Assembly: GCA_025175895.1 (NCBI GenBank)
Contig: CM046005.1
Coordinates: 62,706,325 to 62,770,324, forward strand
Length of the DNA stretch: 64,000 bases
Direction: 5' to 3'
DNA from: Wurfbainia villosa
Lineage: Eukaryota; Streptophyta; Magnoliopsida; Zingiberales; Zingiberaceae
Shown here: piece by piece, positions 55,555 to 64,000 of the stretch
Numbering within the stretch: position 1 is the stretch's first letter
How the letters are laid out: every line of letters starts with the position of its first letter
Program-made: the position numbers and the translations under genes
The notes under the pieces: model-generated
The model's input: the letters and a program-made list of their open reading frames with translations, nothing else
Told to the model about the DNA's origin: nothing
Databases searched by the model: none

Positions 55555-56557
55555 TGTAGTGGTATTTCTTGTACTATACGTAGATGATATTTTATTAGTT
55601 GGCAACAATATCAGAGTGTTATCAGACGTAAGGGTATGGTTATCCAAACAGTTTGATATGAAGGACTTGGGAGAAGTGGGACACATCCTTGGGATCAAGG
55701 TGATAAGGGATCGCAAGAAAAGAATGTTGTGCTTATCTCAAGCTTCATACATTGACACTATCCTCCATCGTTTTAGCATGCAGAACTCCAAGAAAGGTTT
55801 TCTACCTTTTAGGCATGGAGTACCTTTATCTAAAGAGATGTGTCCCAAAACATCAAAGGAGATAGAGGAGATGAAGGCGGTTCCTTATGCTTCGGCAGTA
55901 GGAAGCCTCATGTATGCTATGCTATGTACGAGACCAGATATCTGCTTTGCTGTGAGCATGGTTAGCAGATATCAAAGTAATCCTGGATAGGGACATTGGA
56001 CTGCGGTAAAGCATATATTGAAGTACCTGAGAAGGAATAGGGATTATATGCTGGTTTACCAGGCAGATCAATTAGTCCCTGTGGGTTACATGAATTCTAT
56101 TTTCCAATCAGATAGGGACAACAGTAAGTCTACCTCGGGGTTTGTGTTTACTTTTGGAGGTGGAGCCATAGTATGGAGGAGTGTCAAGCAGAAATGCGTG
56201 GCAGACTCTACCATGGAAGCTGAGTATGTGGCGGCCTCTGAGGCAGCCAAGGAAGCTGTATGGCTCAGGAACTTCTTGATGGACTTGGATGTGATTCCTG
56301 GTTTGCCTAGAACTATCACAATTTATTGTGATAACAGTGGTGCAGTTGCAAACTAGAAGGAACCACGAGCCCATAAGGCGAGTAAACACATAGAGTGCAA
56401 ATACCACCTGATACGAGAAATCGTAAAGTGAGGGGAAGTAGCTGTCGCCAAGATTGCATCAGAGGATAACCTGGCGGATCCATTCACTAAGGCCCTTCCA
56501 GCGAAAGCGTTTGATAGGCATGTGGAGGACATGGGGATCAGATGTATGACTGTGTGA
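55555..56557 (+). pseudogene. pol: G RT and RNase H, second part
   Basis: Resumes G's RT after H in the original frame. YVDD at 55577-55588 (VVFLVLYVDDILLVG), then the VRVWLSKQFDMKDLGEVGHI block, SYIDTILHRFSMQNSKKGF, the connection (GSLMYAMLCTRPDICF) with a TAG at about 55988, and RNase H (SDRDNSKSTSGF, STMEAEYVAASEAAKE, CDNSGAV) with stops near 56356 and 56430. Ends MGIRCMTV at 56557. A plus-strand start before 55555 is an artefact of reading into H. Confidence 0.92.
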
Positions 56558-56578
56558 TGACAACATAGTCTTTTAGTA

Positions 56579-56590
56579 TAAGTGGGAGAT
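56579..56590 (+). other. G polypurine tract
   Basis: TAAGTGGGAGAT immediately before the 3' LTR. Confidence 0.87.
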
Positions 56591-58673
56591 TGTTGGAATG
56601 TATACTGAAAGCCTAGCTCTTTTTATATAAACATTTTTATTTTGAAATAAGAATCACATGATCATTGTTTGCACTTTATATTTATTATATGTGTGCATAT
56701 TGTCTAATACTTTACATTGTAGATAACATGGTGCTTGGTGTGGCACAGAAGATTTTGTTATCAGTCCCTTGTAGAATATAAGTAGAGGCTCACAACCAAG
56801 ATGGTTTTGGACAAACCATTGACATGGTTGTAGTGTAGCTTGGTGTTGTTTTGTCTTGAACATAGAGTTACACTAGTACACTTAGGTGTATTGAGCAGGA
56901 CCGACATAGAGGTGATTCAATTTATTGCTGACTACATAATTGAATTGGACCTCGGATATTATGTTGTACATGCTCTTAATCCCGATATAATAATGGGCAC
57001 ATGTACTTAGTATTTATTTCTTTGATTTACCAAAGGGTGAGATTTATATGGATTAAATAAATATGCCTGGTAAGTTGGGAAATGATATTATTTACATGGT
57101 GTGCCGTTGATTATAGGAGGAAACCGTGTCCTATATATTAGGTTGATGATGTCCCCTTGAGGAGCTCATAAGGTTCATCATGTAAACCATGCAGGTTGGC
57201 TTAGTCAACATGATGATAAGGTTGAGTGGTACTACTCGAGGAGTTAGATGTTAATTGATTGATGGTCAGTAAATCAATTAATTGACGAACATTCAATATC
57301 TTAAACACGGGGAGATGGATGTACGAATAATGTATGGAGCCCATATTAATTTATGGGGGTTGGTGAGGTAATTCATTGATGATCCTCTAGTGGAATGGAA
57401 CATCATTGATGGATCAAGTTTGTGTGGTTCCGATCCATCGGGTGGCCAAGATCCAACTCCTCCTCATGGTCCCTATCGTAGCCTAATATAATCCTCATGA
57501 AGCCTAGATCCAATGATGGAAAATAAAACTATAGATCCGACGGTGGAGATTAAATCTCTAGATCCGACGGTTGAGATTAAATCTCTAGATCTGACGGTTG
57601 AGATTAAATCCCTAGATCCAACGGTGGAGATTAAATCTCTAGATCCGATGGTTGAGATTAAATCTCTAGATCCGACGGTTGAGATTAAATCCCTAGATCC
57701 GACGGTTGAGATTAAATCTCTAGATCCGACGGTTGAGATTAAATCTCTAGATCTGACGGTTGAGATTAAATCCCTAGAACCAACGGTGGAGATTAAAACA
57801 AGGCTTAAGCCTAACTCTATAAAAGGAGGCTTAAGGTGGGCAGCAAGGAATTTGGATGTTTTTGGAGATTAGGGTTTTTCCTTTCTTTGGCTTGGGCGGC
57901 AAGAAACCCTAGAGAGATTAGGGTTTGGTTCCTTGGTTGGGCGGCTAGGGTTTGGAAGGAAGAGTGGGCGACAACTATAGGAGAGGATCTCTTCTTCTTC
58001 CTAGGGTGTGGCCGGCACCTATCTCTCTTCCCTCTACCTTGGTCGGCGCTCAACCTATTCTTCTTCTCCTCTTCTTTTCCTCTTGGCCGGCGGCACAAAG
58101 GAGCTAGGGATTGTTCCCTTGTTCGGTTCCTTGGTTGGCCATCTTGTTCTCCTTTTCTTGGGGCCGGCGGCATCAAGCCTTTGTGGCTTGGTGGTTGGCT
58201 CAAGCAAGAAGGGAAGGAGAGTTCTTCTTTCTTTTGATTGAAGAAGATCTAGGAAGCTTCAACTTGTGGAGGATCTTCGCCCACACGAAGTCTACAAGGA
58301 GGTTAGGACATACGATAGAAGATCGAGAGGTATAAAAGTTTTACAAATTTTATTATTGATCTTTGCATGTTCTTATTAATATGATTGTATGTGTTGATTA
58401 TACATGTCTACATCCATATGTATTTGTATAATCATGGACCCCGAAGATAAACAAAAAAAAAACCGGCGATCCGTCCGTCGTCTATTCCGCGGCTAACCGA
58501 CTAGAAGAGTTTTGTTGCTTGAACAACTAGTTTGTTTAAGCGATCGCTCGAGTCGTTAGCACGATGACGAATTTGTTGAGCTTAGGAAACTCATCCCATC
58601 TGGATTAGTTTTTATTAGTGAAGATTTTAATCCGGGGACATGGGAGCCAACGAGCCTCTGAGCAATGCTATCA
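56591..58673 (+). repeat. G 3' LTR
   Basis: 2,083 bp, uninterrupted. Ten 27-bp units (57528-57798), TATA box TCTATAAAAGG (57816-57826), empty D target AGAGG (57982-57986), end GCAATGCTATCA, then TSD GTATA. Frames at 57513-57872 and 57836-58335 are LTR sequence. Confidence 0.93.
57528..57798 (+). repeat. 27-bp array in G 3' LTR (ten units)
   Basis: Ten tandem units of the type CTAGATCCGACGGTTGAGAT, with variants (CTGACGG, CCAACGG, GATGG) in an order suggesting duplication of a several-unit block. Confidence 0.9.
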
Positions 58674-58678
58674 GTATA

Positions 58679-58943
58679 GGGTATGCGACCTGCGCGTCGT
58701 GCCTCTTCCTTTAATATTCTAGTTGTAAATAGTTTTAGACTCGAATGTAACTCGAGTTTCATGTTTGTAATGTACAAAATGGAGCGGTGGAAGGTCCACT
58801 TCTAGACGGAGTTATGAGAAGGGTGCCGATGACACATGGTGGTCAAAGGAGGCGCTTGGAGAGGTTGCTAACCCTAGGTTGACCGTCCGATCTTCTCATT
58901 GGCTTGAGAAGATCGTAGTAGGGCCATGACCTAATCACAATTA

Positions 58944-59008
<65 letters not shown>

Positions 59009-59843
59009 ATGCTTGTATGTATGTGATGCATGCTAGTAGAATAATGCTTGTATGTATATAATGCATGCTAGGATATTTTTCTTGTATGTATATGATGCAT
59101 GCTAGGATATTTTGCTTGTATATATATGATGCATGCTAGAATAATGCTTGTATGTATGTGATGCATGCTAGTATAGGATAATAAAGGCCTCAATGCGTAT
59201 ATGATACACATTACGATTAGATTAGATCTTAATCGAATCAACTCGAAAAATGCCTACCAAGTCCTTGATACCCATCACTACCTCGATCATTTGTAGTTGT
59301 TGAATTTGCCAAAGCAGAGCAACGCATATTATCTTGGTAGGGTGCGGAGGGACAATCTTGGTCCCACATATCATGGCTTGGGTTAGAGTAAGCTCAATTA
59401 GATTGAGTAAAACTAGTTAACTCAATTGGATCGAGTTGAACTATAGGCATATTCCAACCGTTGGAAAGATAGGATAAGATCGCATTTACACTAAATCTTG
59501 GGTGATTTAGCCAAAGCTAACTCAAGTTTTTTTTTTGTAAATGTGGGTCTTGATCCTATAAACAAGAGTTGCATAGAGATGTAATCGGTAATGTGTTACC
59601 CACCGATCGTACTAAGTCTTGGGCGATTTAGCCAAAGCTAACTCAAGGCATAGTATGATGTGGATCTTGTCCCGCATGAATTATATCTAGTTTGTATGAA
59701 TCTAGTAATGTGGTTTGACTACATCCATAACTCGATTCTATAAAATTCCTATAATTCAGTGGGAGCATCATTTGATTAAAGGCCTAATTAAATGATAAAA
59801 GGAATATGATATTAATTCTCTGCATTGTATGGTGTAGATTACT
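58679..59843 (+). other. F leader, second part
   Basis: Untranslated leader after G. Holds a (TA)28 run (58947-59002) and about five imperfect 33-36-bp repeats built on GCTTGTATGTATGTGATGCA (59008-59175). No supported gene. Confidence 0.75.
58947..59175 (+). repeat. (TA)n microsatellite and 34-bp array
   Basis: 28 TA units followed by five copies of a roughly 34-bp unit ending ATGCATGCTAG. Both are in the F leader. Confidence 0.9.
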
Positions 59844-60770
59844 ATGTCGACAAACACAAACACTCTCTCTCTATGTTCTGTCCTTGAGAAGGACAAGCTC
59901 AATGGAGCAAATTTTCTGGACTGGTACAGGAACCTGAGAATCGTTCTCACCCAAGAAAGGAAACTGTACATCCTGGAGCAGTCCATTCCGGAGGCACCTT
60001 CTGCCACTTCCTCGCGAGCTGACAAAGATGCTTACAAGAAGCATCAAGATGATGCATTAGATGTGTCATGTCTAATGCTCACGACTATGAACTCTGAGCT
60101 TCAGAAGCAACACGAGTTCATGAATGCTTATGATATGGTTGAACATCTTCGTCAACTATATCAAGGATAAGCAAGGCACGAGAGATATGAAGTCTCTAAG
60201 GCATTGTTTGGTTCCAAAATGCAAGATGGGACTCCCGTAGGTCCATTTGTACTCAAGATGATTGAGTACGTAGAAAACCTACAGAGATTGGGATTCCCCC
60301 TTGGCCAAGAGCTGGCCACTGACTTGATCTTGCAGTCTTTGCCGCAAAGCTACGATCAATTTGTCATGAATTACAACATGAATGAAATTGATAAGCCACT
60401 GCCTGAGATGCTCAGCATGTTGAGAACTGCTGAGCTCAACCTTAAGAAGGGAAAATCTGACTCCATTTTGATGGTGCAAAAGAAGAAAGGCAAGGGCAAG
60501 CCTAAAGGTAAGGGAAAGTCCCAAGCCAAGGGCAAAGGCAAGGAATTGAAACCCAAAGGAGGGGTGGCCAAGGAAGGGGCTTACTTCTAATGCAAGGAAG
60601 CTGGACACTGGAAGCGTAATTACAAGGCATACCTGGAAGATCTTAAGAAGAAGAGAAGTGAGACTTCTACTTCAGGTATAAATGTTATAGAAGTCAATCT
60701 ATCTATTTCTTCATCATGGGTATTAGATACCGGATGTGCATCTCACATTTGTACCAATGTGTAGGCACTG
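59844..60770 (+). pseudogene. gag: F gag and protease start
   Basis: Gag from ATG 59844 (MSTNTNTLSLCSVLEKDKLNG), UBN2 type: TAA at 60168-60170, then open in the same frame from 60204 to 60590 (ATDLILQSLPQSYDQFVMNYNMN, Lys/Gly-rich KGKGKPKGKGKS tail), another stop, and the remains of a zinc knuckle (CKEAGHWKRN, flanking cysteines lost). The protease motif WVLDTGCASHIC is at about 60716-60753, followed by a TAG near 60762. All in one frame up to this point. Confidence 0.88.
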
Positions 60771-61617
60771 AGAAATAGCAGGGCATTGACAAAGGGTGAG
60801 ATGGACCTACGAGTAGGCAATAGAGCAAGGGTTGCTGCTGTTGTTGTAGGAACTTATGATCTATCTCTGCCCTCTGGGATTGTACTAGAATTAGATGAAT
60901 GTTTTTATGTGCCTGCTTTAACTAAGAACATAATTTCTCTTTCTTATTTGGACAAGAAAGGATTTACATTTATAATAAAGAACAAATGTTGTTCAGTTTA
61001 TTTAAATGATATGTTCTATTGTAGTGCACCTCTAATGAACGGACTCTACTTTCTAGACTTAGAGAGACCTATCTCTGGCACTGTCTCTTAGGTCACATGA
61101 GTTGAACCAAACCTATCTCTGGCACTGTCTCTTAGGTCACATAAATGAGAGTCGCTTATCCCAGCTCCATAAAGATGGGCTGCTGGACTCATTTGATTTT
61201 GAATCATATGAGACATGCGAGTCTTGCCTTTTAGGCAAGATGACCAAGACTCCCTTTAGTGGACACAGCGAAAGAGCAACGAACTTGTTAGGACTTATAC
61301 ATAGTGATGTATGTGGCCCTTTCAATGTTGCTGCTAAAGGTGGTTACAGGTACTTCATTACATTTACTGATGACTTCAGTAGGTATGGTTATGTGTATCT
61401 CATGACACATAAATCAGAATCCTTTGAAAAGTTTAAAGAATTCAAGAATGAAGTACAAAACCAGCTTGGCAAGAGTATTAAGATACTTCGATCAGATCGA
61501 GGTGGTGAATACCTTAGTTATGAGTTTCGTGACTATCTAGCTGAGTGTGAGATTCTATCCCAACTCACTCCTCCTAGTGGAATGGTGTATCCGAAAGGAG
61601 AAATCATACCCTATTAG
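60771..61617 (+). pseudogene. pol: F protease tail, GAG-pre-integrase and integrase
   Basis: 60786-61091 continues the protease region (DECFYVPALTKNIISLS). A 32-bp direct repeat (61067-61098 and 61111-61142, spaced 44 bp) has shifted the frame. The second copy opens the GAG-pre-integrase (MNQTYLWHCLLGHINESRL, CESC), then the integrase core VHSD-equivalent IHSDVCGPF, DDFSRYGY and RSDRGGEYL. Near 61570 a deletion of about a dozen bases removes the PGTPQ(W/Q) part of the last catalytic block and shifts the frame. Confidence 0.88.
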
Positions 61618-63230
61618 ATATGGTATGATCTATGATGAGTCACACAGATCTTCCTATATTCTTTTGGGGATATGCTCTAGACACAACATCCTTCACCCTT
61701 AAATGTGTACCATCCAAGGCTGTGATAAAGACACCATATACGATATGGACAGGGAGAAATCCCAAGATGTCTTTCATGAGGATTTGGGGTTGTGAGGCTT
61801 ACGTTCGACGTCAAGTCTCAGACAAACTGGGACCCAAATCCGATAGGTGCTATTTTGTTGGATATCCCAAGGATACAAAGGGATATGACTTCTACATTCC
61901 CAGTCAGCACAAAGTGTTTATGGCAAAGACTGGGGTTTTTCTAGAAAGGAATTTTGTTTCTAGAAAAACTAGTGGGAGTACGTTTGATCTTGAAGAAATT
62001 CAAGATAAGGACCACAACACTGAGGCCTTGATGGAGGTTGAACAGGAACCACAAAGTTTTGTGGGTGATGAGATTGTTGCACAAAGAGTTGTGGAACAAC
62101 CACCTATTCATATAGACCTACCTCTTTGCAGGTCTGATAGGGTACGTCGTTAGCCTGAGAGATACTCATTTCTCTTGTCTGACCATGATGACGTTATGCT
62201 CATTGAGAATGAGCCTACCTCCTATCAGGAAGCTATGATGAGCTCAGATTCTGAGAAATGGCTAGAGGCCATGAGATCCGAGATGGAATCCTTGTACACC
62301 AACCAAGTATGGACTTTGGTTGATCCACCTGAAGGGGTCAAACCCATTGGGTGTAAGTGGGTATTTAGGAGAAAGACTGACATGGATGGACTTACGTATA
62401 CCTATAAGGGCCGATTGGTGGCTAAAGGTTTCAAGCAAATTCATGGTATTGACTATGATGAAACCTTTTCTCCAATGGCGATGTTTAAGTCCATTCGGAT
62501 CTTGCTTGCTATTGCAGCATACCATGATTATGAGGTCTGACAAATGGATGTCAAAACTGCGTTTCTGAATGGAAACTTACTCGAGGATGTGTACATGACA
62601 CAACCTGAGGGTTTGAAGATCCACATCATACTGGGAAAGTATGCAAGCTGCAAAGGTCTATTTATGGGCTAAAGCAAGCCTCTCGGAGATAGAATCTTCG
62701 ATTCAATGATGTGATCAAACAGTTTGGTTTCATCAAGAATGAAGATGAACCCTGTGTCTACAAGAGGGTTAATGAGAACATAGTTGTCTTCCTTGTATTG
62801 TATATGGATGACATACTACTCATTGGGAATGACATCCCTTCGCTACAGTCTGTGAAGACTTGGCTGAGGACGTGCTTCTCAATGAAGGACTTAGGTGAAG
62901 CATCCTTTATTCTAGGCATTAAGATCTATAGAGATAGATCTAAGAGATTGCTTGTCCTAAGTCAGAGTATATACATTGACACGGTAATACTACGATTTTC
63001 CATGCAGAATTCCAAGAAGGGACTCTGCCGATGTCACATGGTGTGAGTCTTTCGAAGACTCAAAGTCCCTCTTCTAGAGAGGAGAGAGACCGCATGGATA
63101 AGATCCCTTATGCATCTGCTATAGGATCTATCATGTACGCCATGCTATGTACTCGTCCTGATGTCTCGTATGCTTTGAGTATGATGAGTAGATACAGTCA
63201 GATCCAGGTGAGCGTCACTGGATAGCAGTC
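61618..63230 (+). pseudogene. pol: F integrase end and RT
   Basis: 61632-62153: integrase C-terminal part (WGYALDT, TIWTGRNPKMSFMRIWG, CYFVGYPKDTKGYDFY). 62175-62540: RT start (YQEAMMSSDSEKWLEAM, VKPIGCKWVFRRK, YDETFSPMAMFKSIRILL), then TGA at 62538-62540, MDVKTAFLNGN, further frame changes and stops near 62670-62700. 62711-63046 has RT motif YMDD at 62801-62812 (FLVLYMDDILLIGND). 63031-63225 is the connection region (AIGSIMYAMLCTRPDVSYAL) in another frame. Confidence 0.88.
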
Positions 63231-63782
63231 AAGAATATTTTTAGGTACTTGATAAGGACTAAAGAATATTTCTTGATATTTGGAGGCGATGAGGAGCTAG
63301 CTGTAAAGGGTTACAGCGATGCCAGCTTCCAAACTGACCAGGATGATTATAGATCGCAGTCAGTGTTCGTGTTTTGCTTGAATGGTGGCGCTGTAAGCTG
63401 GAAGAGTTCGAAGCAGGACACAGTTGCTGATTCTACAACAGAAGTCGAGTATATCGCTGCATCTGAGGCAGCAAAGGAGGAAGTTTGGATCCACAAGTTC
63501 ATTACTGAGCTTGGGGTGGTTCCTAGCATAGTAGATCCCATAGAGCTCTATTGTGACAATAATGGAGCGATTGCACAGGCTAAGGAACCTCGCTCACACC
63601 AGCGGACCAAACACATACTACGGCGCTTCCATCTCATTCGAGAGATTATCGATAGAGGAGATGTGAAGATTTGTAGAGTACCCACAGAGGCTAACATCGC
63701 AGATCCCTTGACCAAGGCTTTGGCACAGAAAAAACATGATGGTCACACTAGGTCATTGGGTATTAGATACTACGGTGATTGA
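63231..63782 (+). pseudogene. pol: F RNase H (open piece)
   Basis: From about 63249 to 63782 the RNase H domain is uninterrupted: KGYSDASFQTDQDD, SSKQDTVADSTTEVEYIAASEAAKEE, ELYCDNNGAIAQAKEP, KHILRRFHLIREII, VPTEANIADPLTKAL. It is separated by frame changes from RT, so it is not expressed as part of a complete polyprotein. The first ATG is not a real start. Confidence 0.88.
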
Positions 63783-63791
63783 CACTAGTGC

Positions 63792-63802
63792 TAGTGGGAG
63801 AT
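63792..63802 (+). other. F polypurine tract
   Basis: TAGTGGGAGAT at the edge of the 3' LTR. Confidence 0.87.
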
Positions 63803-64000
63803 TGTTAGTGAAAGCCCTTGAGCTAATCATGTGATGATTGTTGTATGTACTTTATTGTATCATATTCCTATTAATAAAGGCATGGTTATTATATTTACTT
63901 ATATTGGTGCCAAATAACTAAGTATAATAGCGTTCTTGAGTAGTAGGTTCTTATCTATATCAATCGATTGGTTGAATCAATAATGAGATGATATAGAGAA
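63803..64000 (+). repeat. F 3' LTR (first 198 bp)
   Basis: Starts TGTTAGTGAAAGCCC and matches 31749-31946 with few changes; continues past the window. Confidence 0.92.

Larger units (their letters stand above)
34104..58673 (+). mobile_element. Element G: full-length copia retrotransposon, twice interrupted
   Basis: Perfect TSD GTATA (34099-34103 and 58674-58678). Removing elements D and H leaves about 9.1 kb: 5' LTR (34104-35391 plus 41817-42508), primer-binding site, leader, gag-pol (43576-46484 plus 55555-56557), polypurine tract, 3' LTR (56591-58673). Both LTRs end in CCATCA or CTATCA rather than CCAACA. The frame is the same on both sides of H once H and one TSD copy are discounted. Confidence 0.93.
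25540..64000 (-). mobile_element. Element E: copia element, outermost of the right nest (partial)
   Basis: Minus-strand copia element: 3' LTR 27432-25540, polypurine tract, polyprotein 31389-27466, leader to 31748. Element F, which runs off the right edge, interrupts the leader, so E's primer-binding site, 5' LTR and right TSD are not in the window. Related to C and G, but with a clearly diverged LTR. Left flank GTGGA (25535-25539) is the predicted TSD. Confidence 0.88.
31749..64000 (+). mobile_element. Element F: copia retrotransposon (3' LTR partial)
   Basis: Plus-strand copia element inserted in the leader of E. 5' LTR 31749-33578, primer-binding site, leader split by element G (33592-34103 and 58679-59843), gag-pol 59844-63782, polypurine tract, then the first 198 bp of the 3' LTR before the window ends. 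A family distinct from C/E/G, with a shorter LTR and a different gag (VLEKDKLNGANFLDWYRNL). Confidence 0.92.

Noticed and set aside
57836..58335. Plus-strand frames of 74-133 aa near the G LTR end (also 41843-42214)
   Set aside because: Same LTR sequence in both LTRs; no domain, overlapping frames, GC-rich composition explains openness.
1..64000. Host protein-coding gene, tRNA or rRNA
   Set aside because: Every interval over 300 bp was assigned to a retrotransposon or to noncoding remnants; the TGGTATCAGAGC matches are primer-binding sites, not tRNA genes.

Overview
This window is nuclear DNA of a flowering plant and consists almost entirely of Ty1/copia LTR retrotransposons inserted into one another. 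Codon use, the initiator-methionine tRNA primer-binding sites (TGGTATCAGAGC), 5-bp target-site duplications (TSDs) and LTRs that mostly run TG...CA all fit plant copia elements. The abundance of Sirevirus-like elements would suit a monocot, but the sequence does not fix the species. I see no host single-copy gene, tRNA, rRNA, CRISPR array or bacterial feature.

Layout, left block. A minus-strand copia fragment (A; 1-690 and 5783-6579) is split by a pol-less Sirevirus-like element (A2; 695-5777, TSD GCAGT). After about 430 bp of unassigned DNA comes a plus-strand LTR fragment (7009-7051, resuming at 25240-25539). A plus-strand Sirevirus-like element (B; 7052-25239, TSD TGAAC) sits in that fragment. 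B's 5' LTR is itself split by a minus-strand copia element (C; 7522-16698, TSD GTCCA).

Layout, right block. A minus-strand copia element (E) starts at 25540 and runs past the window edge. Its leader contains a plus-strand copia element (F; 31749 to beyond 64000). F's leader contains a plus-strand copia element (G; 34104-58673, TSD GTATA). G carries two minus-strand Sirevirus-like elements: D in its 5' LTR (35392-41816, TSD AGAGT/AGAGG) and H in its reverse-transcriptase gene (46485-55549, TSD GGAAA). The nesting gives the order of insertion: E, then F, then G, then D and H; and on the left B before C, A before A2.

Families. C, E and G are related: about 2-kb LTRs with a 26-27-bp repeat array just upstream of a TATA box, plus a conserved hairpin in the leader. 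F is a separate copia family. A2 and H are one Sirevirus-like family, A2 having lost pol. B and D are a second Sirevirus-like family; both lack pol. D has an open 553-residue gag with two zinc knuckles. B has, in place of pol, a broken ORF resembling the plant 'putative transposon protein' (Transposase_32-like) family.

Most coding regions are broken by nonsense mutations or frameshifts. The D gag is the only long retrotransposon ORF that looks intact. The most interesting signals are the extra ORF in B, the palindrome clusters and repeat arrays next to LTR TATA boxes, the covarying leader hairpin of C/E/G, and a poly-C box shared by otherwise different Sirevirus LTRs.
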